Part shown: one piece after another, positions 1-9,646 of the stretch
Position numbering within the stretch: the stretch's first letter is position 1
Layout: the number at the start of each line of letters is the position of its first letter
DNA from: Psychrobium sp051201665
GTDB taxonomy: Bacteria; Pseudomonadota; Gammaproteobacteria; Enterobacterales; Psychrobiaceae
Reading direction: 5' to 3'
NCBI RefSeq assembly: GCF_051201665.1
Contig: NZ_CP179210.1
Span: 2,108,001-2,172,000, forward strand
Length of the DNA stretch: 64,000 nt
The notes under the pieces: generated by a model
Told to the model about the DNA's origin: nothing
Databases searched by the model: none
The model's input: only the letters and a program-made list of their open reading frames with translations
Program-made: the position numbers and the translations under genes

Positions 1-114
1 CACATCTTCGATATAATCTCGATGTTCATAATCAATAAGCTGAATATACGCTCCCCAATTTTCGTCCACCTGTAACGCGATAGGAGATAATATATAACGA
101 AATTTATTGAGCAT
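1..114 (-). CDS. 5' end of an unknown protein, cut by the window edge
   Basis: A reading frame starts with ATG at 114 and runs off the left edge, giving 38 residues beginning MLNKFRYILSPIALQVDENW. No stop occurs in the visible part. I do not recognise the family, and with so few residues no domain can be assigned. The IS21-type element begins 118 bases upstream of this start, so part of the gene's promoter region may have been separated from older upstream DNA. Confidence 0.45.
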   Translation of the reverse strand, partial: MLNKFRYILSPIALQVDENWGAYIQLIDYEHRDYIEDV

Positions 115-426
115 GCCTTTTCCTTAAACCTCAGGCGACGAAGATATTACTATCTGTAGTGGTGGTTTAAGGTATTAATATAGAGAGATAAAAGCAACAA
201 TTAAGTTGCTTTTATGGAAAAGATTATTAGATGCATATTCTTATGGATGTTGATCACCTGTTCTCATCGAAACTGATCACACATTCTCATTCAAGCTGAT
301 CACCTTTTCTCATTGATGTTGATCACTGATTTTAGCTAGGCTAATTTCAAATGACTGCTTTCAATACTGCCATTTTGCATTGTTATAACCGCATAATGTT
401 TACTCCATTTTTATCAAGGAGTCGTT

Positions 427-1975
427 ATGCCAGCAGAGTCAATATCAATGCGAAAACTTAAAGAAATACTTCGATTAAAATATGAAGCCAAGTTATCACA
501 CCGTAAAATCGGTACAAGCTTGTCTATCTCACCCGGTACTGTATCGACCTATGTCAACCGCGCTAAGCTCATGGGTATAGAGGAATGGCCGTTGCCACCA
601 ATTTGGGACGACATCAAACTCAATAAGTGCTTTTTGCAAACCAAAATCCAACCTAGGACTGCGATCCCGCTGCCAAACTGGTCACAATTCAATAGTCAAT
701 TAAAGGGTAAAGGCGTTACTAAACAGTTGCTGTGGCAAGAGTATGTTCGAGCGAAATGCCACTAATCATTATAGCTATCCGCAGATGTGCCGTATTTACA
801 AAGACTGGCTGTCACGTCAACAACCGTCGATGCGACAGATTCATAAGTACGGTGAGAAGTTGTTTATTGATTACTGTGGCCCAACAATCCCCATTGTTAA
901 CCCACAAACTGGTGAATTTCGCGGCGCACAAATATTCGTTGCTGTGATGGGTGGTACTAATTTTACCTTTGCTGAAGCGACGCTATCCCAACAGCTTGAA
1001 GATTGGGTAATGAGCCATGTTCGAGCATTCGAGTTTTTAGGTGCCATTCCCGATATTATTGTGCCTGACAATTTGCGTTCAGCGACAACAAGAGCATGTA
1101 AATATGACTCTGACTTAAACCCAACATATCAGCAGCTTGCTGCACATTATAATGTAGCAATCATTCCAGCAAGACCGTTGCGGCCCAAAGACAAGGCTAA
1201 AGCTGAAAATGGTGTGCTGATCGTCGAACGCTGGATAATGGCGGTATTACGCCATGAAACATTCTATAGCTTAACGCAGCTCAATCAGCGGGTCAGCCAA
1301 TTACTTGTGAAGTTAAACACCAAGCCTTTCCAGAAACTGCCAGGAAACAGAACAACAGAGTTTAATACCCATGAGCTGCCCGCCATGAGGCCTCTTCCGA
1401 GACACGCTTACCAGTACACCTACATAAAAAAGGTCAAAGTAAATGTTGATTACCATATTGAAGTGAATAAGCACTATTACTCAGTGCCGTATGGGCTACT
1501 TAAAAAGCAAGTCGAGGCGCATGTCAGTGATAAGACTGTAAAACTTTATTATCAAAATCAATGTATTGCCCAGCATCTTCGTTCAATCCGCATCGGAGGT
1601 TACAGCACTCAAGTGGAGCATATGCCTAAGGCGCATCAAGATTACGCTAAATGGACGCCAGATCGCTTAAAACAATGGGCGAGTACGCTCGGTGAGTATG
1701 TCTCGCAGTGGGTCGACTATCAATTGCACAGTAAAGCTCATCCACAACAAAGCTATAAAGTCTGCTTTGGCTTACTGAGCTTAAACAAGGTCTATTCAAA
1801 AGAGCGCCTAAACGCGGCATGTCAACGGGCCCTAGACACTGGAGGTTACCGACTAGCAAACGTAAAAATCATACTGAAAAAGAACTTAGACCAAGAAAAA
1901 CGTGAACCTAAGCAAATCGATCTATTGGCAGATATCAAGCATGACAATGTCCGTGGACAAAACTACTACCATTAA
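427..1975 (+). pseudogene. istA: IS21 transposase IstA, frameshifted
   Basis: The DDE transposase of the element is split into two frames. The first (427-765, 112 residues) holds the N-terminal helix-turn-helix region (KYEAKLSHRKIGTSLSISPGTVSTYV). The second (743-1975) holds the integrase core, with an acidic pattern in LFIDYCG, VPDNLR and KAKAENGVLI, and the C-terminal Mu-type domain. Removing one base near 740-745 would join QEY directly to FERNATNHYSY, giving a normal IstA of about 515 residues. The break is therefore read as a one-base insertion; programmed frameshifting is not usual for this family, so the copy is probably inactive. Confidence 0.85.
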
Positions 1976-1982
1976 GGGAAAT

Positions 1983-2732
1983 ATGATGAATATCGAATTA
2001 ACTCAACAGCTTAGTAATTTACGTTTAAGCGTCATTCTCAGCAGCCTAACGCGCCAAGAAGAGCAGCCACATTTATATAGTGACTTAAGTTTTCATGATC
2101 GGTTATCACTATTGCTGGGAGAAGAAATTGCAACCAGGGAGCAACGTAAGATAGAGCGCCTAGTCAAGCATGCTAAATTTCGATTGGCTGCTCATCCAAG
2201 TCAAATCGATTACCGAGCGAGCCGTGGCATTGTTAAATCACAAATTAGCAGCTTGCTTGAAGGACATTGGCTTGAGCACCATCAGAACCTTATTTTTACC
2301 GGCGCGACAGGCTGCGGCAAAACCTTTTTAGGCTGTGCTATTGGGCATTACTTTTGCCAACAGGGCATACCAGCACGCTATTACCGAATCAAAGGGCTGC
2401 AAGAGCAGCTACGGCAAGTTCACGGCGAGGGAAGTTATCCTCGGTTCCTTGCCCAGCTCAATAAGACACCGATCTTGATCTTGGATGATTGGGGAATGGA
2501 AATGTTGACGAGTCAGCAGCGCAGCGATCTTCTAGACATAATAGACGCACGACACGAACAAGGTTCAATGATCATAATGAGTCAGCTGCCTGTGGCTAAG
2601 TGGCATGAACTGATCGGTGAAGCCACCTATGCAGATGCCATTATGGATCGGCTTATTCATCGTTCACAGCGTTTTGAGTTACAGGGAGAATCAATGCGAA
2701 AATTAGAAATGAACTTGACGGAGACGTCGTGA
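1983..2732 (+). CDS. istB: IS21 helper ATPase IstB
   Basis: AAA+ ATPase that assembles on target DNA and directs IstA in IS21 transposition. The Walker A motif is GATGCGKT and Walker B is ILILDDWG, at the expected spacing. The start is taken at ATG 1983 (or 1986), just after an AAGGGA ribosome site that overlaps the end of istA; an in-frame start at 1902 would lie inside istA. The length of about 249 residues is normal for the family and no lesion is visible. With istA broken it probably has no working partner from this copy. Confidence 0.9.
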   Translation: MMNIELTQQLSNLRLSVILSSLTRQEEQPHLYSDLSFHDRLSLLLGEEIATREQRKIERLVKHAKFRLAAHPSQIDYRASRGIVKSQISSLLEGHWLEHHQNLIFTGATGCGKTFLGCAIGHYFCQQGIPARYYRIKGLQEQLRQVHGEGSYPRFLAQLNKTPILILDDWGMEMLTSQQRSDLLDIIDARHEQGSMIIMSQLPVAKWHELIGEATYADAIMDRLIHRSQRFELQGESMRKLEMNLTETS

Positions 2733-2851
2733 TCAATTAACAATGTTACCGAGCCGCAAAATGGCACCGAAGAGTGATCAGTATGGATGAGAACAACTGA
2801 TCAGCTTCGGTGAGAATGAGTGATCATCTTCATGAGAATACACATTAGAAA

Positions 2852-3427
2852 TTAACCTAGATTATTACGTTTTTTAAAGGCGTTAATAAGTGCATCAGGG
2901 CGTTTCTTTTTATTGGATTTGTTTAATACAAAAACAACCGTTTCTCCGTCTGGACCGGCACCGATTTGGGTGAAACGGTAAATAGCATCGCCAAGCTTTC
3001 TTGTTTCAACCATGTCCTCGTATGTACTAAATACATATAAGCGGCCATCTTCAGAACGAATTTCACCGTAGAAATCACTGCTTGCGTTCAAGTTACCGCG
3101 GTACATATCAATACCAGCAATGCCCGCTGTTTTCTTTTTGTCTTTACCGGTAAGGCCAAATACTAAGGTTTCGCCGTGTGGACCATCACCAATATAAACT
3201 TTGCGGTATGCTGTTTCGCCAACACTTAAAAACTGCTGATAAGTCGCAAAATCATCGAATACGAAATAGCGACCATCATGAGCCACTTCAAACAAATCGT
3301 TATTGTTAACAACTTTCGCCACAGCTTTTTTTACTGGCGCTTTAACCGCTGCTGTATCAGTACTTTGACAGCCAACAACAGACAAAATCGATGCACCAAC
3401 AAGTGCGCTAATTGCAAATTTTTTCAT
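2852..3427 (-). CDS. Predicted lipoprotein with two tandem repeats
   Basis: A 191-residue protein with a lipoprotein signal: positively charged start MKKF, hydrophobic stretch, then lipobox LSVVGC, so it is likely anchored in an outer or inner membrane. The mature part has a lysine/alanine-rich linker followed by two related blocks of about 60 residues. Each has the pattern DGR-Y-VF--Y, a middle part with Y and I-GPG-ETVVF (IGDGPHGETLVF and IGAGPDGETVVF), and a basic KKK tail. I know no named family for this repeat. The IS21 element sits immediately downstream of its stop. Confidence 0.7.
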   Translation of the reverse strand: MKKFAISALVGASILSVVGCQSTDTAAVKAPVKKAVAKVVNNNDLFEVAHDGRYFVFDDFATYQQFLSVGETAYRKVYIGDGPHGETLVFGLTGKDKKKTAGIAGIDMYRGNLNASSDFYGEIRSEDGRLYVFSTYEDMVETRKLGDAIYRFTQIGAGPDGETVVFVLNKSNKKKRPDALINAFKKRNNLG

Positions 3428-3624
3428 GAGGAATTCCTACCTAAGTGGTCTAGTTTAAATCGTGAGTAAACTCACGCTGATAAATTACAGACAAGATAGA
3501 AAACTTTTATGACAGATTGATGAGTGTTTTATGACGATACATATTCATCGCATAAACCAATTATTCACATCATTTGAAAGGTAAGGTTTCCAGAAATAAT
3601 ACGGAAACCTCTGAAATAGCTGAA

Positions 3625-4593
3625 TTAAGAGTCAATCGAGTTAAGTTCGCGCTCTGCTAATGCCATATCTAATGTGGCTTTTAGCAGCTTGTATAAGCGA
3701 ATTGACGCATCGATTTCTTCTTTGCGATTGGTCAAACTTTCAATATTTAGTCCTAATGGGATATTAAGCGGCATCACGGCTTCAATAATTTGGTTTAAAT
3801 TATTGCGACACACTTTAATCGATTCAGCTAATGGATTAGACGATTCCAAAATACGCCAGCGCGTTGACTCTGGGATAGATATACCTAACCAATTCATGAA
3901 ATCCATTGTCGACTCGCTGCCACAAGGGGTAAACGTCAATACCATACGCTTAGGGCGAATGTTCTGCGCGCGGCACTCACGTGCATAGCTTGATAGCATA
4001 TCGATAGTGGCAGGGGCGTCGTATACAGCTTGTGAAATAAAATACTCACAGCCTTGCTTGTCTTTCTCAATTAAGCGAAGGTGTTCATCACCTTTTTTAG
4101 CGTGACGCTCAGCAATGGTTACCCCGCCAACATAATAGTTATGGCGGTGATTAAGTTGGGCTTGATAAGCAGCGTTGAGTGATAGCTTTTGTTGCCCTTT
4201 AGACGAAGGACTACCCACCAGCACAATGTCGCGTACACCGTATAATTGCCAGCTATTATCTAACCATTGATTAAACTCTGACTCATCACGTGAGGCAACG
4301 CTTTTATAGGTAATCACAGGCTTTTTGGTTTTATAACCTAGCATTTGCGAGTAATGACACGGCTCGAAGGTTTTATTAAACGGAAAAGGGCGCGTTACAT
4401 CGGTGCGGCTGCTTTCGTCTTGAATGTCATAAACAATAAGCCCATCAAAGTCGATTTTATCTAAGCGCGCAACCAGCTTGTTTGCAACTTCTTCTACTTT
4501 TTCTAATGGCACACCATCACGCGGTGGCGTGGTGCCAATAAAGTAAACGCCAAATTTAGCGTCTTCAGATTTTGCGCGTAAAACAGAGTCCAT
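3625..4593 (-). CDS. Methylenetetrahydrofolate reductase-like flavoprotein
   Basis: A 322-residue protein resembling the MetF/FAD-linked oxidoreductase TIM-barrel family, which reduces 5,10-methylenetetrahydrofolate to 5-methyltetrahydrofolate for methionine synthesis. Family-like features are the start GVYFIGTTPPRDG, an early strand ending DGLIVYDIQDESSR, the DIVLVGSPSSKGQ strand and the C-terminal region GCEYFISQAVYD, which parallels the substrate-binding A/D-x-FFxTQ-xFD segment of MetF. It is divergent from canonical E. coli MetF (296 residues). A four-box MetJ-type operator lies just upstream (4655-4686), independent support for a methionine-pathway role. Confidence 0.7.
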   Translation of the reverse strand: MDSVLRAKSEDAKFGVYFIGTTPPRDGVPLEKVEEVANKLVARLDKIDFDGLIVYDIQDESSRTDVTRPFPFNKTFEPCHYSQMLGYKTKKPVITYKSVASRDESEFNQWLDNSWQLYGVRDIVLVGSPSSKGQQKLSLNAAYQAQLNHRHNYYVGGVTIAERHAKKGDEHLRLIEKDKQGCEYFISQAVYDAPATIDMLSSYARECRAQNIRPKRMVLTFTPCGSESTMDFMNWLGISIPESTRWRILESSNPLAESIKVCRNNLNQIIEAVMPLNIPLGLNIESLTNRKEEIDASIRLYKLLKATLDMALAERELNSIDS

Positions 4594-4654
4594 TACATCA
4601 ATACCTTATGGTTAATCATTGAGTGGCTGAGCCAGTGAACTCACTATAAAGTGA

Positions 4655-4686
4655 AAACGTTTAGGTGTCTAGCCATCTAAACGTCT
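4655..4686 (-). promoter_or_regulatory. MetJ-type operator, four tandem 8-bp met boxes
   Basis: Read on the minus strand, toward the MetF-like gene, the 32 bases split into four contiguous boxes: AGACGTTT, AGATGGCT, AGACACCT, AAACGTTT. The known met-box consensus is AGACGTCT in tandem. The array ends about 60 bases before the ATG at 4593. MetJ with S-adenosylmethionine would repress the gene; this is inferred from the boxes. Confidence 0.8.
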
Positions 4687-4735
4687 TATTTTGGGTTTTA
4701 TAGTATCAGGGATATATCATCAGAATATAACTTAG

Positions 4736-5221
4736 CTATTCTGGTTTGATTGGCAGGCCGTGATCTTGTTTAACTTCTTCAATCACCACATAAGTATGGT
4801 TTTTAGCAACACCTGGAATATCGACAATCATCCCTAGCACTTGACGGTACGCTTCCATATCGGCAATTCTGATTTTAACCAAATAATCAAAGCCACCAGC
4901 CACCATATGACATTCACACACTTCGTTAATTTCTAACACTGATTTAGCAAAGCTGTCGAACAGCTCACTGGTGGTGCGATCCAAAGTAATTTGAATAAAG
5001 GCTGACATGCCAAATTTTAATTTAGAGGCGTTGAGTTTTGCGCCATAGCGTTCGATATAGCCTTCATTCTCAAGGCGCTTAACGCGATCAAGACAAGGGC
5101 TGGCGCTTAAGCCGACTTCGTTAGCAAGGTTTACGTTGCTAATTCTGCCATTAGTTTGTAACGCTGCGAGGATCTTAAGATCGATGCGATCAAGCGGCTT
5201 GTTTTTAGGCAATGAGCTCAT
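4736..5221 (-). CDS. Lrp/AsnC-family regulator, probably of putA
   Basis: A 161-residue Lrp-type regulator. The N-terminal winged helix-turn-helix is visible as LDRIDLKILAALQTNGRISNVNLANEVGLSASPCLDRVKRLE, split here into LDRIDLKILAALQ and LANEVGLSASPCLDRVKRLE. The C-terminal ligand-binding (RAM) domain has the usual G-D-Y-L pattern (VAGGFDYLVKI). It is transcribed divergently from putA over a 181-bp gap. In other bacteria Lrp-like PutR or BkdR proteins next to putA activate it in response to proline; that role here is inferred from position and from the palindromic site at 5289-5303. Confidence 0.85.
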   Translation of the reverse strand: MSSLPKNKPLDRIDLKILAALQTNGRISNVNLANEVGLSASPCLDRVKRLENEGYIERYGAKLNASKLKFGMSAFIQITLDRTTSELFDSFAKSVLEINEVCECHMVAGGFDYLVKIRIADMEAYRQVLGMIVDIPGVAKNHTYVVIEEVKQDHGLPIKPE

Positions 5222-5288
5222 ATTCAGAATAATCTACTGTTTGGGGACTGTAATACCCGACAATTTACGGTAAAACAGCGAAATTAAC

Positions 5289-5303
5289 CAGCACATTCTG
5301 CTG
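5289..5303. promoter_or_regulatory. Lrp-type palindromic site in the putA divergent promoter
   Basis: CAGCACATTCTGCTG is an inverted repeat (CAGCA/TGCTG) that fits the known Lrp consensus YAGHAWATTWTDCTR at 13 of 15 positions. It lies in the 181-bp gap between the Lrp-family gene and putA. Binding by the adjacent regulator is inferred. Confidence 0.5.
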
Positions 5304-5402
5304 AGAATTCTCTAAAATCGTTCCACTATTTAAACTAACGCTTATTCTGAAATTCGTTAATAATAATAATTCAAACGAATAAGCCATCTGCTGGAGACAA
5401 TA

Positions 5403-8400
5403 ATGCTTTTTACACAATCATTAACTGCCACCAATCCAATTCGTCAAACGATCCGCGATCATTATCGTTGTGATGAAAACACTATTCTTAACCACTTACT
5501 GCCATTAGCAAAGATTGATATTGATGCGAAAAGCCGTGCGTGGGAACATGCTCGTCAAATGGTTGTTAACATTCGTAAAGACCAAGTAGGTAAAGGCGGT
5601 GTTGACGCATTACTTAACGAGTTTGCCTTATCGACAGAAGAAGGCGTGGTATTGATGTGTTTGGCAGAAGCACTATTGCGTGTGCCAGATAAAGTAACAG
5701 CAGATAACCTAATTCGTGACAAATTAGCGAATGGCGATTGGAGCGCACACATCGGCAACAGCGACTCTATCTTCGTTAATGCTTCTTCATGGGGCTTACT
5801 CATGACAGGCAAGTTAGTGAATTACACCGACAACGATAAGAAACAGCAATTTAACGTGCTAAAACGCACCGTTGGCCGTCTTGGCGAGCCGGTGATCCGA
5901 AAAGCTGTGCGTTACGCCATGAAAATCATGGGTACACAGTTTGTTATGGGTCGTAACATCGGTGAAGCCGTTGAACGTGCTGTTGAACAAGAAGCAAAAG
6001 GCTACACCTATTCTTACGATATGTTAGGTGAGGGCGCTCGCACCATGCCCGATGCTAATCGTTACTTTGATGCCTACGTTGGCGCTATCCACGCTATTGG
6101 TAAAGCAGCTAACGGTCGTGGTCCACAACTTAGCCCTGGTATTTCAATTAAGTTGTCTGCTATTCACCCTCGCTATGAGTTTTCACATCGCCAGCGTGTG
6201 ATGGAAGAATTAATTCCACGCTTAAAAGAGCTAGCGCTACTTGCTAAGAGCTACAACATCGGCTTTACCGTTGATGCAGAAGAAGCTGATCGCTTAGACA
6301 TCTCAATGGACATCATTGAAGCGGTATTCCTAGATAACGACTTAGATGGCTGGGATGGTTTTGGTATTGCGGTTCAAGCCTACCAAAAACGTGCAATCTT
6401 CGTTATCGATTGGGTGCGTGAAATGACCCAAAGCGCAGGCCGTCAAATGATGGTACGTCTTGTAAAAGGCGCTTACTGGGATAGCGAAGTTAAAATTTCT
6501 CAAGTGGAATGCTTAGAAGACTTCCCAGTATTTTCTCGTAAGCCATCAACCGATGTTTCTTACCAAGCTTGTGCTAAGAAGCTGCTTAGCTATCGCGACT
6601 CTATCTACCCACAGTTTGCAACGCACAACGCTTACACCGTAGCCACCATTTTAGAAATGACTGACGGTGATAAGACTGGATTCGAATTCCAACGTTTACA
6701 CGGCATGGGCGAGTCTTTGTATGATCAAGTTGTTCAAGGTGAAAAAGTAGCGTGTCGTGTTTACGCACCAGTTGGCGCACATGAAGATCTACTTGCTTAC
6801 CTAGTTCGTCGTTTATTAGAAAACGGCGCGAACAGCTCATTTGTAAATAATATCGTTGATGAAGACATTCCCGTTGAATCACTACTTGCGGATCCCGTTG
6901 AAACGGTTAGTGCGTGGGTTGATAAATACAATCCGCAAATCGCTATGCCAATCGATCTTTATGGCGACGAGCGTAAAAACTCTAAAGGCATCGACTTAAC
7001 CGATGTTGATGATGTAACAGTCATGAAAACCAATTTAGATAACTGGTTTGCTAAACATCAAATCGATGCTGAGGACGTGCCAGTAGGTTCACAACCAGTA
7101 ACAAACCCAGCTAATCACAGCGAAATCATTGGTTACATCACGCACGTTGATGAAGCTGGCATGAGCGAGCTTGTTGCCAATGCACAAACTGCTTTTGAAA
7201 CATGGTCACAAACCGCTGTTAACATTCGCGCTGATGTATTGCGTAAAACAGCTGACTTACTGGAAGAAAATCAAGACGAGCTCATCGCTTTATGTATTAA
7301 AGAAGCGGGTAAAATTCCAGTGGATGGCGTAGCAGAAGTTCGCGAAGCCGTTGATTTTTGTCGTTACTACGCCGCTCGCGCTGAAGAATTAATGAGTGAT
7401 GAGCGCCTCGCATCACGCGGCGTTGTACTGGCAATCAGCCCATGGAACTTCCCACTAGCCATCTTCCTTGGTCAAGTAGCAGCCGCTGTTGTTGTTGGTA
7501 ATACTGTTGTTGCAAAACCAGCAGAGCAAACGAGCTTAGTCGCACTGCGCGCCATTGAATTAATGGAACAAGCTGGCTTGCCAAAAGATGTGGTATTGCC
7601 AGTCATTGCTCGCGGTAGCAAAGTGGGTCAAGTGATAGTGCCAGATCACCGTATTAAAGCGGTCATGTTTACTGGTTCAACAGAAACTGGTACTCGTATC
7701 GCTCAGGATCTTGCAGCACGTGGCGGCGAGCCAGTGCCATTGATTGCAGAAACGGGTGGTCAAAACTGTATGATCGTTGATTCAACGGCCTTGCCTGAGC
7801 AAGTAGTTGATGATGTTATCGCATCAGGTTTCCAATCAGCTGGTCAACGTTGTAGCGCGCTTCGCGTGTTATTCGTGCAAGAAGATATTGCCGATAAAGT
7901 TATCACCATGATCACTGGCGCCATGAAAGAGCTACACGTAGAAGATCCACAATTCCTATCAAGTGATGTTGGTCCAGTTATCGACGACAAAGCGTTTAGC
8001 GCATTGCACAGCCATGTTGATTACCTAAGTACGCATCCACAAGCTAAATTGCATTACACCTGTGAATTACCAAACATGGGCGAGACAGGTAACTTCTTCT
8101 TCGCACCACGTTTATACGAAATCGAAAACTTAAGCGTTTTAACAAAAGAAGTATTCGGTCCTTGTGTGCACGTTATTCGCTTTAAAGGCGATAATGTTCA
8201 AAAAGTTATCGACGAAGTAAACAGCACAGGCTTTGGTTTAACCATGGGTATTCACACGCGTATTGACCAAAAAGCAAAATTCTTAGCCTCTCGCTCACGC
8301 GCTGGTAACGTGTATGTAAACCGCAACATGATTGGCGCTATTGTTGGTGTTCAACCATTTGGTGGTCGTGGATTATCTGGGACAGGCCCTAAAGCCGGTG

Positions 8401-9206
8401 GCCCAGCGTACCTAACACGTCTAGTACGTGAATTAGATGCGCCGCAAACGCCACGTTTTGATGACGCAACTATTGCATCATTGAATAGCGTATTTGCGAA
8501 ATCTTCAGGCCCAGCGGTAAGCAACATTGTAAATCGCAGTAAAAATGCTGAAAAATCATGGCAACACAGCGATGTTAACACGCGCTTGTCTGTACTACGT
8601 CAGCTATTGGCTCATGTATCAAACAACAGCGCGTTTTCAGCCACAGAAAATTTCGAAGCAACTATCGCCAAAGCGAGTCGCTTATTGATTGACGCTGAGA
8701 AGAAGTTAACCAATCCAACGATTTTACCGGGACCAACAGGTGAGCTTAATGAGCTATACCTAGAATCTCGCGGCGTATTGGTTCACATCGGCGATGAGCA
8801 AACGTCATTTGAATTCTGGTTTGTGTCATTGATTGCTGCACTCGCCGCTGGTAATACCGTGATTGCTATCGTTAACGATGACAACAGCACTAAAGCTAAT
8901 GTTATCAATACTGGCCTTACAAAGATCGGCATTATCGATGGTGTATTCCAAATCGCTAGCCAAGAGCAATTAGACGCCGTTGTTGCACACGATTATGTCA
9001 CTGGTGCTATTGTTGATAGCAACACCAGCTTAATGCACTTAATTAACGATAAGCTAGCAGCTCGCAGCGGCGCAATCTTACCGTTATTAACAGCATCGCA
9101 TCACGATAACTTGTTCATGCGTATGGTAACTGAGAAAACGGTCAGTACCGACACCACAGCTGCAGGCGGCAACGCATCACTAATGACCATGGAAATTGAA
9201 GACTAA
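5403..9206 (+). CDS. putA: Bifunctional proline dehydrogenase / glutamate-semialdehyde dehydrogenase
   Basis: PutA oxidises proline to pyrroline-5-carboxylate (FAD, respiratory quinone) and then to glutamate (NAD+). At 1267 residues it lacks the N-terminal ribbon-helix-helix DNA-binding domain of E. coli PutA, so it is not a self-repressor; the divergent Lrp-type gene probably regulates it. The PRODH barrel spans roughly residues 70-480 (SIKLSAIHPRYE, VRLVKGAYWDSE, THNAYTVATI). The ALDH domain spans about 560-1050, with SPWNFPLAIF, the FTGSTETG segment, ETGGQN and the catalytic cysteine in SAGQRCSALRV. A C-terminal ALDH-superfamily-like domain follows. A terminator lies just after the stop. 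Confidence 0.97.
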   Translation: MLFTQSLTATNPIRQTIRDHYRCDENTILNHLLPLAKIDIDAKSRAWEHARQMVVNIRKDQVGKGGVDALLNEFALSTEEGVVLMCLAEALLRVPDKVTADNLIRDKLANGDWSAHIGNSDSIFVNASSWGLLMTGKLVNYTDNDKKQQFNVLKRTVGRLGEPVIRKAVRYAMKIMGTQFVMGRNIGEAVERAVEQEAKGYTYSYDMLGEGARTMPDANRYFDAYVGAIHAIGKAANGRGPQLSPGISIKLSAIHPRYEFSHRQRVMEELIPRLKELALLAKSYNIGFTVDAEEADRLDISMDIIEAVFLDNDLDGWDGFGIAVQAYQKRAIFVIDWVREMTQSAGRQMMVRLVKGAYWDSEVKISQVECLEDFPVFSRKPSTDVSYQACAKKLLSYRDSIYPQFATHNAYTVATILEMTDGDKTGFEFQRLHGMGESLYDQVVQGEKVACRVYAPVGAHEDLLAYLVRRLLENGANSSFVNNIVDEDIPVESLLADPVETVSAWVDKYNPQIAMPIDLYGDERKNSKGIDLTDVDDVTVMKTNLDNWFAKHQIDAEDVPVGSQPVTNPANHSEIIGYITHVDEAGMSELVANAQTAFETWSQTAVNIRADVLRKTADLLEENQDELIALCIKEAGKIPVDGVAEVREAVDFCRYYAARAEELMSDERLASRGVVLAISPWNFPLAIFLGQVAAAVVVGNTVVAKPAEQTSLVALRAIELMEQAGLPKDVVLPVIARGSKVGQVIVPDHRIKAVMFTGSTETGTRIAQDLAARGGEPVPLIAETGGQNCMIVDSTALPEQVVDDVIASGFQSAGQRCSALRVLFVQEDIADKVITMITGAMKELHVEDPQFLSSDVGPVIDDKAFSALHSHVDYLSTHPQAKLHYTCELPNMGETGNFFFAPRLYEIENLSVLTKEVFGPCVHVIRFKGDNVQKVIDEVNSTGFGLTMGIHTRIDQKAKFLASRSRAGNVYVNRNMIGAIVGVQPFGGRGLSGTGPKAGGPAYLTRLVRELDAPQTPRFDDATIASLNSVFAKSSGPAVSNIVNRSKNAEKSWQHSDVNTRLSVLRQLLAHVSNNSAFSATENFEATIAKASRLLIDAEKKLTNPTILPGPTGELNELYLESRGVLVHIGDEQTSFEFWFVSLIAALAAGNTVIAIVNDDNSTKANVINTGLTKIGIIDGVFQIASQEQLDAVVAHDYVTGAIVDSNTSLMHLINDKLAARSGAILPLLTASHHDNLFMRMVTEKTVSTDTTAAGGNASLMTMEIED

Positions 9207-9240
9207 ATAGCGTTAGTTTTTACTTCTTAAAGTGAAAAAG

Positions 9241-9272
9241 AAAAGGCCGAAATCGATTGATTTCGGCCTTTT
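9241..9272 (+). terminator. Rho-independent terminator of putA
   Basis: A 14-bp stem (AAAAGGCCGAAATC with GATTTCGGCCTTTT) with loop GATT, followed by more T residues, 35 bases after the putA stop. A diverged second copy of this terminator and of the putA tail lies at 19643-19775. Confidence 0.92.
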
Positions 9273-9436
9273 TGTTTGAGTTTGAAACTGATTGCTTAAA
9301 CTGTTTATTTATACACTTACAATAATATTTACTAAATAGTGTTCTTTATTGTATAGAAAGCGAGCAGGGGTATGCACGTATTTCTACAATGCCAGTTCCA
9401 TAATCGCTTGATTTTAATCGCTTCTTTACTTTAAGT

Positions 9437-9620
9437 TTGCGTCATACATTGAACAGATGTGCAATGTATGACGCAATGCACGCTTTCTTCAAGAGAAAAA
9501 GTACATTGAAAACAAAATACAAATTTTAAATCATTGATTTATAAGTAGCTTACTGTTAGATTTTTACCTCAATTAAAAACAAGGTGTTGTATCTATTGTG
9601 CATGCACGATAAATACACTG
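9437..9620 (+). other. Cassette-array leader: 15-bp hairpin, promoter, junction
   Basis: A perfect 15-bp inverted repeat (9437-9451 with 9462-9476; arm TTGCGTCATACATTG, 10-nt loop) is followed 58 bases on by a promoter-like pair TTGATT (9534-9539), 17-bp spacer, TAGATT (9557-9562). It ends at CTGTTATA (9618-9625), which looks like an integron cassette boundary. The DUF4062 gene starts 27 bases later. A second leader with the same outer stem, promoter position and boundary lies at 22836-23021. The rest of 9273-9436 shows no gene. Confidence 0.55.
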
Positions 9621-9646
9621 TTATACCTCAAATCAAGGAATCGAGC

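Larger units (their letters stand above)
232..2844 (+). mobile_element. IS21-family insertion sequence with 5-bp target duplication
   Basis: The ends are inverted: the left begins TGCATATTCTTATGG and the right, read on the other strand, begins TGTGTATTCTCATG. Both ends also carry repeated blocks of the type TGATCA...TTCTCAT (left about 245-330, right about 2770-2835), as expected for the multiple terminal transposase sites of IS21 elements. The 5-bp sequence TTAGA flanks both ends (227-231 and 2845-2849). The element carries istA then istB on the + strand. It inserted only a few bases beyond the stop of the lipoprotein gene at 2852. Since istA is frameshifted the copy may be immobile. Confidence 0.9.

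Noticed and set aside
743..1975. Programmed frameshifting in istA
   Set aside because: No slippery heptamer lies at the overlap (TATGTTCGAGC), and IS21 IstA is normally one frame.
9437..9476. CRISPR-like repeat (hairpin arms)
   Set aside because: Only two or three dispersed copies, no regular spacers and no cas genes in the window.
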